Position numbers and translations under genes: made by a program. From NCBI GenBank assembly GCA_013822245.1, contig PNKE01000060.1, positions 29,862-93,861 on the forward strand: a stretch of 64,000 nucleotides of DNA. The letters run 5' to 3'. The notes beneath the pieces are model-generated. The model was not told the origin of the DNA and did not search any database. It saw nothing but the letters and a program-made list of their open reading frames with translations. Each line of letters starts with the position of its first letter. Within the stretch, counting starts at the first letter, position 1. This document shows, in pieces, positions 1-8,858 of this stretch. The stretch is from Candidatus Solibacter sp. (GTDB lineage Bacteria; Acidobacteriota; Terriglobia; Bryobacterales; Bryobacteraceae).

Positions 1-2
1 GC

Positions 3-791
3 CACCAGCATTCCATCTCCTCGCTCATCTCCACCAACGGCACGCTGCTCGACGAAAAGGCCTCTGAGCGGATGCTCTCGACCCATCTCGAACACATTAC
101 CCTCAGCTTCGACGGCGCCAAAAAAGAGACCTTCGAGTTCTACCGCAAGGGCGCCAGCTTCGAACGCGTGCGCGACAACTTCGTCCGCTTCTGCCGCATG
201 AAGCACGAGCGCGGCCGGCGGCCCCAGATCGTCGTCCAACTGGTCCGCATGGACGGCAACGCCGCCGAGGTGGACGACTTCATCCGCTTCTGGCGCTCGG
301 TGCCCGGCGTCGACCTCATCCGCATCAAGGAGGACGAAACCAACCTCATGCGCCCGGACTCGGGCCACGCCGCCGCGGACTGGAAACACCCCTGCCACTA
401 CCTCTGGCGCGGCGCCATGTATGTGAAGCACAACGGCGGCGTCTACCCCTGCTGCCAGAGCTACATGCTCGACGGCTCACCGGTCGGCCGCATCGGCGAA
501 ACGCCGCTCACTGAAATCTTCAACGGACCGGCCATGCGGGAAATGCGCCGGCTTCACGCTCAGGGCAGGGCGGGGGAGATCGGCATCTGTTCGCGCTGCT
601 GCACGACGATCCCGCATCCGTTATTGGTTGCCGGCAGCCTGGTCTTCCATGGCCGCACGGTGCGCCGCCTGCTGCCCTGGGTCGAACGCCTCGTCTACCT
701 CGCCAGACTCCCCGCCCGCTGGCTCACCCCGCCCAAGCCGCCCGCGCCCCCCGCCGGCGGCGGTCTGGTTCAGATCGGGCGTGGCGAATGA
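3..791 (+). CDS. Radical SAM/SPASM domain protein (5' end outside window)
   Basis: The reading frame is open from base 3, so the gene starts before the window and the CX3CX2C cluster of the radical SAM core is not visible. The first visible residues, ISTNGTLLDEKASERML, are the typical strand and helix of a radical SAM barrel, followed by LSFDGAKKETFEFYRKG. The C-terminal part is a SPASM-type module that would bind auxiliary Fe-S clusters: HPCHYLWRGAMYV, GGVYPCCQS, then ICSRCCTTIP near the end. The last ~40 residues are rich in Pro and Arg. Such proteins often modify peptides or act in sugar or cofactor pathways; the substrate cannot be told here. No partner gene is visible downstream. Confidence 0.85.
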   Translation, partial: HQHSISSLISTNGTLLDEKASERMLSTHLEHITLSFDGAKKETFEFYRKGASFERVRDNFVRFCRMKHERGRRPQIVVQLVRMDGNAAEVDDFIRFWRSVPGVDLIRIKEDETNLMRPDSGHAAADWKHPCHYLWRGAMYVKHNGGVYPCCQSYMLDGSPVGRIGETPLTEIFNGPAMREMRRLHAQGRAGEIGICSRCCTTIPHPLLVAGSLVFHGRTVRRLLPWVERLVYLARLPARWLTPPKPPAPPAGGGLVQIGRGE

Positions 792-1104
792 ATGCGGACT
801 TCAGGCAGGCCGTCGAGGTGGATATCCGCACCGTCCGCGGCGTGAATGAACGGCTCCACTCGCCGCGGGTGCCGGACATCGGATAGCGGTGGATCGGGTT
901 GGCGCTGGCTTACCTGCCGGTGACGTTGCCCGCCGCCATGCCGTTCTCGACGGCAATCCGCCCGCTCGTGTCCGGTCCGATGACATTGGTGCGGGTGGGC
1001 CGGGATACAAGGCGATACCGGCGGGGGGAACAAACGGGAATAGCGCATCCGCCGATGGCCTCACCCCGATACTCCAGATCCGCGGCCTCCCCGCCGGGCG
1101 ATCT
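792..1104. other. Intergenic stretch, no supported gene
   Basis: This stretch separates two convergent genes. A short reading on the minus strand (ending near 955) gives protein-like text (NVIGPDTSGRIAVENGM) but has no convincing start or family match, so it may be a decayed gene end or chance. I see no RNA gene or strong terminator hairpin. Confidence 0.4.
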
Positions 1105-2649
1105 CTACCTCTTCGCCGCCTGTACCGGTTTCGCGGCCAGCGGATTCACCAGGCCGCGCTGTTCGTAGTAGCCGGGCCGGACCCGCTCGACGATCTGGGC
1201 CACCGAGCGGTCCATCACCTTGAACCACGGCTGCGGGTGCACCCCAATCGCAAACGCCAGCGCCACCAGCGGCGCAAACACCACGATCTCGCGCCAGTTC
1301 AGATCCAGCAGCGGCTTGTTCTTCTCGCTGATCTCGCCCAGCATGGTCCGCTGGAACAGCCACAGCAGGTAGGCCGCGCCCAGCGCGATGCCGATGCCGC
1401 AGCTCAGCGCCCACCAGAACGACATCTCGTAAACGCCGCGCACAATCGTGATCTCGCCGATAAACCCGTTCAGCGGCGGCATGCCCAGCGAACTCAGCGC
1501 CGCGACCAGAAACACCATCGTAAAAATGGGCATCACGCGGAACAGCCCGCCGTATTCCGAGATCTCGCGCGTATGCCGCCGGTCATACACCACGCCGACG
1601 ATCAGGAACAACATGCCCGTCGATACGCCGTGGTTGATCTGCTGCAGGATCGATCCGGCGATGCCGGTATGGTTCAGCGCGAAGATGCCCAGCGTGCAGA
1701 AACCCATGTGGGAGACCGAGGAATAGGCCACCAGCTTCTTCCAGTCCTTCTGCATCAGGCTCACCAGCGCGCCGTAGATGATGGCGATGATCGACAGCAC
1801 GGCGACGGCGTTGACAATTTGAGGGTCCTTCGCCGCGTCGGGCAGCAGCGGCAGCGAGAAGCGCAGGAAACCGTAGGTCCCCATCTTCAGCAGAATGCCG
1901 GCCAGGATCACCGAGCCGGCCGTCGGCGCTTCCGTATGCGCGTCCGGCAGCCACGTATGGAACGGGAACATCGGCACCTTCACGGCAAAACCCAGGAACA
2001 GCGCCCAGAACACCCACCACTGCATCGACTCCGGCATTTGAACCTGCAACAGCCGGGTCATGTCGAAGCTGTAGGCGCCGAACTGCTGGAAGTGCTGGAA
2101 GTACAGCATCAGAATGCCGAGCAGCATGATGATGGAGCCGACCAGCGTGTAAATGACGAACTTGATCGACGCATAGCCGCGCCGCTGGCCGCCCCAGATG
2201 GCGATGATGAAGTACATCGGCACCAGCGTGAGTTCCCAGAAGACGAAGAACAGCAGGAAGTCGCGCACGGCGAACACGCCCAACATGCCGAATTGCAGCA
2301 GCAGGAAGTGGGCGTAGTATTCCTTGATGCGGTGGGTGATCGACGACCACGACGCCAGCACCGACAGGAATCCGATCAGCGTGGTCAGCAGCACCAGCAG
2401 CATGGCGTAGCCGTCGACGCCCAGGTGCCACGATGCGCCGATCGACGGGATCCAGGCGATGTTTTCGACAAACTGGAAGTCGGCGCCGGAGTCAAAGCCC
2501 GTCAGCAGCGGGATCGAGACCAGGAAACCCAGGGCGAAGACAGCGTTGGCCCAGAGCTTGATGGCCTTCTCCTTCGCCGATGGGATGAAGAACAGGACGA
2601 GAAGCCCGACGAGGGGGGTGCAAAGAACGATGGATAGCAGGTGGTCCAT
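1105..2649 (-). CDS. nuoM: NADH-quinone oxidoreductase subunit M
   Basis: A 514-residue polytopic membrane protein of the antiporter-like family, the proton-pumping subunit M of respiratory complex I. The essential membrane glutamate lies in FWELTLVPMYF, and the lysine-containing helix reads AVKVPMFPFHTWLPDAHTEA, the family signature. Later helices carry KKLVAYSSVSHMGF and NGFIGE, also typical. It starts with ATG at 2649 (MDHLLSIVLCTPLVG) and its length is normal. It is odd in standing alone: no nuoL, nuoN or other nuo gene adjoins it. The C-terminus ends in a short polar Lys/Arg tail. The call rests on conserved motifs and is secure. Confidence 0.95.
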   Translation of the reverse strand: MDHLLSIVLCTPLVGLLVLFFIPSAKEKAIKLWANAVFALGFLVSIPLLTGFDSGADFQFVENIAWIPSIGASWHLGVDGYAMLLVLLTTLIGFLSVLASWSSITHRIKEYYAHFLLLQFGMLGVFAVRDFLLFFVFWELTLVPMYFIIAIWGGQRRGYASIKFVIYTLVGSIIMLLGILMLYFQHFQQFGAYSFDMTRLLQVQMPESMQWWVFWALFLGFAVKVPMFPFHTWLPDAHTEAPTAGSVILAGILLKMGTYGFLRFSLPLLPDAAKDPQIVNAVAVLSIIAIIYGALVSLMQKDWKKLVAYSSVSHMGFCTLGIFALNHTGIAGSILQQINHGVSTGMLFLIVGVVYDRRHTREISEYGGLFRVMPIFTMVFLVAALSSLGMPPLNGFIGEITIVRGVYEMSFWWALSCGIGIALGAAYLLWLFQRTMLGEISEKNKPLLDLNWREIVVFAPLVALAFAIGVHPQPWFKVMDRSVAQIVERVRPGYYEQRGLVNPLAAKPVQAAKR

Positions 2650-2743
2650 AGCCGATTCCCGGTCAAAGGCTCATTCTATCCCACTTGGGACAGAAATGGA
2701 GAATTTGGTCCGGAAAGCCGTGCCCGGACTGGGGCGTCTCCTG

Positions 2744-4090
2744 TCACTGAGCCTCTTCATTCTCGCCGGGATCGGCCTCCACCACACGCAATCGTCCGCC
2801 TTCGGTCTGGTCCACGAAGAAACGGCGCACACACTGGCCGTCATACAATGCCGCGCCGAAACTGGTGGCCATGAGCAGCCCGCCATCGACGCGCGCGATG
2901 CCGCCCACCGGTTCACTCAACCCGATACGGCCGAGCGCCTCGCCCGAGTAACTCACTTGTAAGACGCCATTTCCCGAATTCGCCCACTCACCGCGATTGG
3001 CCAGTCCGAGCCAGATGCCATGGGTCTCGGCCAGCATGGCGCTGACCGAGGAGTCGCGGATCTCAGCTGGCGAATGGATGACAAAACGGCGCGAACCGGT
3101 ATCGAAGAAGCCGAAGCCGCCTACGCCATTCATGCCCTCGCCGTCATAAAACGTCTTGCCGAACCAAAGCGTTCCATCCACGACCTGCCAAGGACCGATC
3201 TCCTCCGCGATGGTCGTCTGGCCTCGGACATAGCCGCCCTGAACTCGGATTGGCCGGGCAGCGCTGAACTCGTCGTAGGTGCTTTGCGGAAGGGTGAACC
3301 ATTTCCCGGACTTGCCACTTTGTTCACGGATCACCAGTAATCCGGGGAGCCCGAGGCCGTCGTTCACCCCGCGAAGCCGCAACGAAAACCGCTGGTCCGG
3401 TCCGAAACGGACGGGCTGAAAGACTGGCCTCGTAGCCGCACCAATGAAACTCGATCTGGTCTTGGCGGCTGGGATCCGCCTAATCCAGGATGCGGCTTCT
3501 CTCCTGCTCAGGACGCGGAACGGTGGGTCGGCTCCGGCGAGGTATTCGATCGCAATCTGCTGTTCCAGGTTCCAGCCGACGAGAACCGTCCGTCCTCCAT
3601 CTGTCAGGACATCTCCCATGGGTACAGCATCGTAGGTCGACTGGCCCAGCAGCGCCTTGGCGCGGATGTCGTAGCGGAACTTGTGGATTGTGTCCGGATT
3701 GCCTTTCTCCGGCGCACAGGCGATGACTGCCTCGGTTGACGTTACGCGTTCCACGCGGGCCGTCCATCCGTCAAAACTCGGCGCGTCCGCGATCACAATC
3801 TTGTAGACCAGCCCAGGCCTGGACCGCTGTTGGAGGAAGATGCCCAGTTTGATCTCGCGCTCCCACGGTCCTCTGCTTCCCGTGCCCATAAACCGCGAGG
3901 GGCCACCCAGGGCGAAAATCGCGTCGAGATCACCGTCAACCGGCGAACGGTGGAAAACACGGGCGTGTTTGACACCCGCCGCATGGACGCGCATCTGGTG
4001 GATGACCGCCAGATCAGCCTGAGACTCGGCCCAGGCGCATGCGGCCAGCAACCAAACGAACCGCCGGACCCAAGATTGCCCATGGCTCAT
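2744..4090 (-). CDS. Exported protein of unknown function, possible propeller fold
   Basis: I do not recognise this 448-residue protein. I chose the ATG at 4090 because it yields a good signal peptide (MSHGQSWVRRFVWLLAACAWAE); the open frame runs on upstream to 4432 but there it overlaps ntrX and has no coding character. The rest has short beta-rich blocks such as HGIWLGLANRGEW, GVLQVSYSG and GGFGFFDTGSRR, reminiscent of bacterial beta-propeller repeats of the two-component-regulator-propeller kind. It therefore probably folds as a periplasmic or surface propeller. It is codirectional with nuoM (94 bp gap), but there is no functional link that I can see. Confidence 0.7.
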   Translation of the reverse strand: MSHGQSWVRRFVWLLAACAWAESQADLAVIHQMRVHAAGVKHARVFHRSPVDGDLDAIFALGGPSRFMGTGSRGPWEREIKLGIFLQQRSRPGLVYKIVIADAPSFDGWTARVERVTSTEAVIACAPEKGNPDTIHKFRYDIRAKALLGQSTYDAVPMGDVLTDGGRTVLVGWNLEQQIAIEYLAGADPPFRVLSRREAASWIRRIPAAKTRSSFIGAATRPVFQPVRFGPDQRFSLRLRGVNDGLGLPGLLVIREQSGKSGKWFTLPQSTYDEFSAARPIRVQGGYVRGQTTIAEEIGPWQVVDGTLWFGKTFYDGEGMNGVGGFGFFDTGSRRFVIHSPAEIRDSSVSAMLAETHGIWLGLANRGEWANSGNGVLQVSYSGEALGRIGLSEPVGGIARVDGGLLMATSFGAALYDGQCVRRFFVDQTEGGRLRVVEADPGENEEAQ

Positions 4091-4208
4091 GGCCCCATGA
4101 TAGGACGGATCGGGAACGGTGGAGAAGCGCCGTCCGCCGAGGTGGAGTACTCCGCCTTCGCTGGCGCCGGCCGCGGACCAGGGTTCCGTCTTACCGAGCA
4201 GCTTTCGC

Positions 4209-5564
4209 TTATTCCCGCGGGGCGATCCCCAGGGCGCGCATCTTCTTGTATAGGTTGGAGCGCTCCAGGCCCAGCAGTTCGGCCGCGCGGGTGACGTTGC
4301 CCTGGACTTCATCAAGCTTCCGCAGAATGTAGTCGCGTTCGGCCGACTGGCGCACCTCGTGCAGGCTGAAGACGCGTTCCGCCGGTCGGTCGGCCGGCTT
4401 GCGCTCGACCGGCAGCGGGATATGCCTTGCATCGATGCGGATCTGCGGGTGCATGATCACGATGCGCTCCATCAGGTTTTTCAACTCCCGCACATTGCCC
4501 GGCCAGGCGTGGCGGCTCAGCACGTCCAGAGCCTCCGGGGTGAGTTCCTTCGGCTTCCGGCCATAGGCGGTAGTGAACTCGGCCAGGAAATGCCCGGCCA
4601 GCGCCGGGATGTCCTCGGCCCGCTCCCGCAGCGGCGGCACGAAGAAGGGAATCACGTTCAGCCGGTAGAACAGATCCTCGCGGAAGTTGCCGCGTTCGAT
4701 CTCGTCGTCGAGGTGCTTATTGGTGGAGGCGATGACGCGCACATCGGCTTGCACCGGTTCGCTGGACCCGACGGGGGAAAACCGGTGTTCGTCGAGCGCC
4801 CTGAGGACCTTGGCCTGCGTCTTCAGGCTCATGTCGCCGACCTCGTCCAGGAACAGCGTTCCGCCGTCGGCCTGTTCAAACCTGCCCGTCTTGTCGCCGC
4901 CGTCATGCGCCGCCCGCCGCAACCCGAACAGCTCGCTCTCGATCATCTCCTCCGGAATGGCCGCGCAGTTCACCTCCACGAACGGCCCTTCGGAGCGTGG
5001 CGAGGCGCCATGAATCGCCCTGGCGACAATCTCCTTGCCCGTGCCGCTTTCGCCGTAGATCAGCACCCGCCCGTTGGTGGGCGCCATCAACGAAATCTGC
5101 TGCCGCAAGGCCTTGATGGGAATCGACTTGCCGATAATCTCGATCGCCCGCAGTCCGGCCGATTTCAGTTCAAGCAGTTCGGTCCTCATCCGCCGGTGGT
5201 TCAGCGCGTTGTTCACCGAAACGATCACCTTCTGAATCGTCAGCGGCTTTTCCAGGAAATCGAAGGCGCCGATTTTCGTCGCCCGCACGGCCGACTCGAT
5301 GCTGGCATGGCCCGAGATCATGATGACTGCCGGCCGGACCTCCGACGGCGAACGCTCGATACGTTCCAGCACCTCAAGCCCGTCGATGCCGGGCAGCCAG
5401 ACGTCCAGCAGGACCGCATCCACCTCTTCAACCGCCAGCAGATCGAGGCACTCCTCGCCCGTGGCCGCGGTCAGCGGCACGAATCCCTCGTCTTCGAGAA
5501 CGCCCGAAAGCGAGTCTCGAATGCCTGGTTCATCGTCGACGATGAGGATTCTGCTTTTTTTCAC
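4209..5564 (-). CDS. ntrX: NtrX-type response regulator, AAA+ protein lacking GAFTGA
   Basis: A 451-residue regulator in three parts: a receiver (phospho-acceptor Asp54 in VLLDVWLPGIDGLE), an AAA+ domain (Walker A GESGTGKE at 171-178, Walker B GGTLFLDEVG about 234-243) and a Fis-type helix-turn-helix (NVTRAAELLGLERSNLYKKM). The loop that should carry GAFTGA, needed to touch sigma-54, reads LRRAAHDGGDKTG at 215-227 and is about two residues shorter. NtrX proteins are known to differ here, and the partner gene is NtrY-like, so I call it NtrX. It may regulate without sigma-54. The start is a GTG at 5564 that overlaps the ntrY stop (GTGA) behind a GGGGAG ribosome site, so the two are translationally coupled. 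Confidence 0.88.
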   Translation of the reverse strand: MKKSRILIVDDEPGIRDSLSGVLEDEGFVPLTAATGEECLDLLAVEEVDAVLLDVWLPGIDGLEVLERIERSPSEVRPAVIMISGHASIESAVRATKIGAFDFLEKPLTIQKVIVSVNNALNHRRMRTELLELKSAGLRAIEIIGKSIPIKALRQQISLMAPTNGRVLIYGESGTGKEIVARAIHGASPRSEGPFVEVNCAAIPEEMIESELFGLRRAAHDGGDKTGRFEQADGGTLFLDEVGDMSLKTQAKVLRALDEHRFSPVGSSEPVQADVRVIASTNKHLDDEIERGNFREDLFYRLNVIPFFVPPLRERAEDIPALAGHFLAEFTTAYGRKPKELTPEALDVLSRHAWPGNVRELKNLMERIVIMHPQIRIDARHIPLPVERKPADRPAERVFSLHEVRQSAERDYILRKLDEVQGNVTRAAELLGLERSNLYKKMRALGIAPRE

Positions 5565-7651
5565 TCTTGTAACTCCCCGGCGGCGCCCGGTCCGCCATTC
5601 CGCGGCGCGGGCAGTTCGATGATGAACCGCGCCCCCGCCGGTCGATTGTCCTCCACGCGGATATGGGCGTTGTGTTCCGCCAGTATCTGGCTGACGATCG
5701 CCAGCCCCAGCCCGGTGCCGCGCTGCTTGGTTGAAAACGAAGGCAGGAACAGCTTTTCCTTGTCGCCGGTCGAGATGCCGCACCCGGTGTCGGCCACCGT
5801 CAGTTCGACGGTCTCCGGACCCGCCGGGGCGGTGGCGATCACAAGCTGTTTCAACGGCGATTCCGACATCGCCTCGGCCGCGTTATCGACCAGATTGACG
5901 ATCACGCGCTTGAACTGATTGCGGTCCAGCGCCACCGGCGGCAGTCCCGGCGCGTAGCTGCGATGCACGGTGATGCCCGCCAGCCTGCCCTCGAAGACGG
6001 CCAGCCCCTCCTCCACCGCTTCGTTGATGCTGGTGGCCGCCGGTTGCACCGATGGGAAGCGGGCGAACCGCCCGAATTCGTCCACCAGGCCCTTCACCGA
6101 CGCCACCTCGCGCCCGATGATGGCGCAGCAGTCCTGAATGATCCGCTTCACCTCGGCCGGAGCGTGCTCGCAGCGGCTGATCTGGCGCTCGATTCTCTCC
6201 GCCGACAGCCCGATGGGCGTCAACGGGTTCTTCAACTCATGAGCGATCCGCCGCGCCACTTCGCGCCAGGCGGCCGCCTTCTGGGCTTTCAGCAGTTCGC
6301 TGGTGTCTTCAATCACCATCACGAACCCGCTGGTCACCCGCGCCTCCAGCGCCGTCACCGTCACTGAAAGCTGCCGCGCGCCGTCGGCGGTGGCCAATTC
6401 CAGTTGGCGGCTGGCGGTGCCGGTCCGGCGGGCGCGCCTCAGCAGCCGGGAGAACTCGCCTTCGTTCTCGGCCGGGATCAGATCGGCCAGCCGCGCGGCC
6501 GCCTGCACCCGCGGGGCGCCGAAGATCTGCGAAAGCGCCTGGTTCACCAGTTGGATGGCCCCGTCGTGGCCCAGGAAAATCACCCCTGTCGGGATCGATT
6601 CAAGCACTGTCTCGATGAACCGCCGGCGGTTGTCCAGCTCCTCGCGGCTGGCTTGCACGTTTTGCGTCATCTCGTTGAATGCCCGCACCAGCGTGGCGAA
6701 TTCGTCGGTCGCCGGCGTCGTCACCCTGTAAGACAGGTCGCCGCCCCGCACGGCACGCGCCGCCTCCACCAGCGCCGTCACTGGCGAGGTGATCTGGCGC
6801 GCCAGAAACAGCGCCACCCAGGTGGCGATGAACAGCACGAACAGCGTGATCAGCAGCAGCAGCCGCAGATAGAACGAGCGCGTCTCCTTGCGGCCGGCGG
6901 CGAGTTTGTCGTAGTCCCGGATCTGGTGGCTGATCTCCTCCGCGCTTCGCGAAAGGTCCAGCGGCATGCGGGTCCGGACGACGACCATTCCCAGCTTGCC
7001 CGGGATCTCCGCCCGTTCATCCAACTCCCGGCCCTGGCGCGGCGGCGCCGCCTGTTCCTCGGCCGCGCAAATGAAAATCTGGCCTCCGTCAGGGCGCTGC
7101 ACGTGCGCTTCGGTCACCGGCGCCGAATCGCAGACCGACCGGAAAAACTCGCTGGGCGTCGGCCCGGCCGTGGCCAGAAAAGCGCGCAACTCGGCGCTCG
7201 AAGCCACCCAGCGTGCCAGCGCGCGGCCCTTCTGCCGCGTCTCGGACTCAAGCGACCGGCCGATTTCATCCAGGTTGAAGCGCACGTTCTCCGCCGGCCT
7301 CGAGAACCACTTGTCCAGATTCCGGTTCAACACCTCCACCGACCACAACACCAGGAACACCGTCGGCAGAAACGTCAGCGTCACCGCGCCCACCAGAATC
7401 TTGGTCCTGATCCTCGACCCCTCCTGCCCGGCCCGCCGCGCCGCATACAGCTTCGCCGCGTCGCGGAACAGCATGAACGCCAGCAGTACCGTCATCAGGA
7501 AGATCAGCGTCGAGAGGCCCCAGTAAACGTAGGTCTGCTCCGTCGTGCTCGGCCCGTAGTCGCCGACGGTGAACGAGCCTTGCCAGATCACCAGTGCGGT
7601 GAGGATCAGCAGCGCGGCTATGCCGAAACCGAAGCGGTAGCGGAGTTTCAT
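5561..7651 (-). CDS. ntrY: NtrY-type membrane sensor histidine kinase
   Basis: A 696-residue kinase. Membrane helices lie near residues 5-25, 45-65 and 88-108, then a probable extracytoplasmic sensor region, then another helix near 275. A HAMP segment follows (ITSPVTALVEAARAVRGGDL), a PAS domain, the HisKA box RRIAHELKNPLTPI that is characteristic of NtrY, and an intact HATPase (VNLVDNAAEAM, ADTGCGIS, GTGLGLAIVSQI). It should autophosphorylate and pass phosphate to the overlapping ntrX. In other bacteria NtrYX responds to nitrogen or redox state; the signal here is unknown. I chose ATG at 7651, which begins MKLRYRFGFGIAALL; a TTG at 7684 in frame is the alternative. The two genes form an isolated operon. 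Confidence 0.9.
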   Translation of the reverse strand: MKLRYRFGFGIAALLILTALVIWQGSFTVGDYGPSTTEQTYVYWGLSTLIFLMTVLLAFMLFRDAAKLYAARRAGQEGSRIRTKILVGAVTLTFLPTVFLVLWSVEVLNRNLDKWFSRPAENVRFNLDEIGRSLESETRQKGRALARWVASSAELRAFLATAGPTPSEFFRSVCDSAPVTEAHVQRPDGGQIFICAAEEQAAPPRQGRELDERAEIPGKLGMVVVRTRMPLDLSRSAEEISHQIRDYDKLAAGRKETRSFYLRLLLLITLFVLFIATWVALFLARQITSPVTALVEAARAVRGGDLSYRVTTPATDEFATLVRAFNEMTQNVQASREELDNRRRFIETVLESIPTGVIFLGHDGAIQLVNQALSQIFGAPRVQAAARLADLIPAENEGEFSRLLRRARRTGTASRQLELATADGARQLSVTVTALEARVTSGFVMVIEDTSELLKAQKAAAWREVARRIAHELKNPLTPIGLSAERIERQISRCEHAPAEVKRIIQDCCAIIGREVASVKGLVDEFGRFARFPSVQPAATSINEAVEEGLAVFEGRLAGITVHRSYAPGLPPVALDRNQFKRVIVNLVDNAAEAMSESPLKQLVIATAPAGPETVELTVADTGCGISTGDKEKLFLPSFSTKQRGTGLGLAIVSQILAEHNAHIRVEDNRPAGARFIIELPAPRNGGPGAAGELQE

Positions 7652-7820
7652 GCGATCACGGCGTCTTTGTGGGCGATACCTCAATTGTAGGGCGGTTGCG
7701 CCCGCTCCGGCGGCCGCGTTCGTTCATTGATGCGATGGCGGTCCAAAGCGCAGGCAGACCCGGCCGCCGGATTCCCTGGCCGGAGACGTCCTCCATCCGC
7801 ACCCGGCGTTTCCGGCGTGC

Positions 7821-8858
7821 TCAGTTCAGGAAATAGGTAAGGTAGAGCGAGTCGCGCTGTTTCGGGACGAAGCCGGCGTCGCGGATGATGCGCCGCAGTT
7901 CTTCCTCTGTGGCCTTGTTGCGCGCCCCGGCGGCCGAAACCACGTTCTCCTCGATCATGATCGAGCCGACATCGTTGCCGCCGAACCGCAGCCCCACTTG
8001 ACAGGTTTTCAGCCCCTGCGTTACCCACGACGACTGGATATTGACGATGTTTTCGAGGTACAGCCGCGAGATCGCCAGCGTCTTCAGGTATTCGACGCCG
8101 CTGGCCTCTTCCTTGACGTAGCGGCCGAGCGAGGTGTTTTCACGCTGGAACGACCACGGGATGAACGCCGTAAACCCGCCCGTCTCTTCCTGGATCCGCC
8201 GGACCACTTCCAGATGATGCACACGCTGCTCGATCGTCTCGCCGCAGCCGAACATCATCGTCGCCGTCGTCCTCATGCCCAGCTTATGCGCCGTCACGTG
8301 GACGTCGATCCACTCCTGCGAATCGCACTTCAACCGGCTGATGCGTTGCCGCACGTCGTCATGCAGGATCTCCGCGCCGCCGCCGGGAATCGAATCCAAC
8401 CCCGCGTCCCTCAGCCGGGCGATGGTTGTATCCAGAGGCAGTCCGCTCACCGACGCGATGTTCTGGATCTCCGGAGCCGAGAAGCAGTGCAGCCAGATCC
8501 GCCGGCCGAAGCGCCCGCGGATGGCGCGCAGCATGTCTTCGTACCATTCGATCTTGAGGTCCGGGTGCAGGCCGCCCTGCATCAGCACGCCAGTGCCGCC
8601 GAGGTCGAGCGTCTCCTGGATCTTGCCCAGGATGACGTCATGGCCGTGGACGTAGCCTTCGTTGTGGCCCATCGGACGGTAAAAGGCGCAGAATGAGCAG
8701 TACTCGGTGCAAAAGTTCGTGTAGTTGATGTTGCGGTCGATGATGTAGGAGACGACGTTGTGCGGGTGGTGCCCGCGGCGCACGGCGTCGGCGGCCATGC
8801 CGAGGCCGATCAGGTCGCCGTCGCGAAAGAGGTCTACTGCTTCGCGGGTGGTCATCAT
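7821..8858 (-). CDS. mqnC: Cyclic dehypoxanthinyl futalosine synthase
   Basis: A radical SAM enzyme of the futalosine route to menaquinone. It converts dehypoxanthine futalosine to its cyclic form. The CX3CX2C cluster is in NFCTEYCSFCAFYR near residue 50. Further family blocks are GGTGVLMQGGLHP, HCFSAPEIQNIA and GGNDVGSIMIEENVVSAAG. Length is 345 residues, normal. The ATG at 8858 overlaps the mqnA stop codon by four bases (ATGA); a second ATG directly follows at 8855. Overlap with mqnA makes a two-gene operon. MqnB, MqnD and MqnE are not in the window. Confidence 0.95.
   Translation of the reverse strand: MMTTREAVDLFRDGDLIGLGMAADAVRRGHHPHNVVSYIIDRNINYTNFCTEYCSFCAFYRPMGHNEGYVHGHDVILGKIQETLDLGGTGVLMQGGLHPDLKIEWYEDMLRAIRGRFGRRIWLHCFSAPEIQNIASVSGLPLDTTIARLRDAGLDSIPGGGAEILHDDVRQRISRLKCDSQEWIDVHVTAHKLGMRTTATMMFGCGETIEQRVHHLEVVRRIQEETGGFTAFIPWSFQRENTSLGRYVKEEASGVEYLKTLAISRLYLENIVNIQSSWVTQGLKTCQVGLRFGGNDVGSIMIEENVVSAAGARNKATEEELRRIIRDAGFVPKQRDSLYLTYFLN

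Noticed and set aside
889..2637. 582-codon open frame on plus opposite nuoM
   Set aside because: It is the antisense shadow of a high-GC gene: rich in Arg, Gln, His and Asp, with no domain, while the minus strand carries complete nuoM motifs.
2744..4432. Longer version of the exported unknown protein starting at 4432
   Set aside because: The first 114 codons overlap the 3' end of ntrX and have no protein character; the signal peptide begins at 4090.
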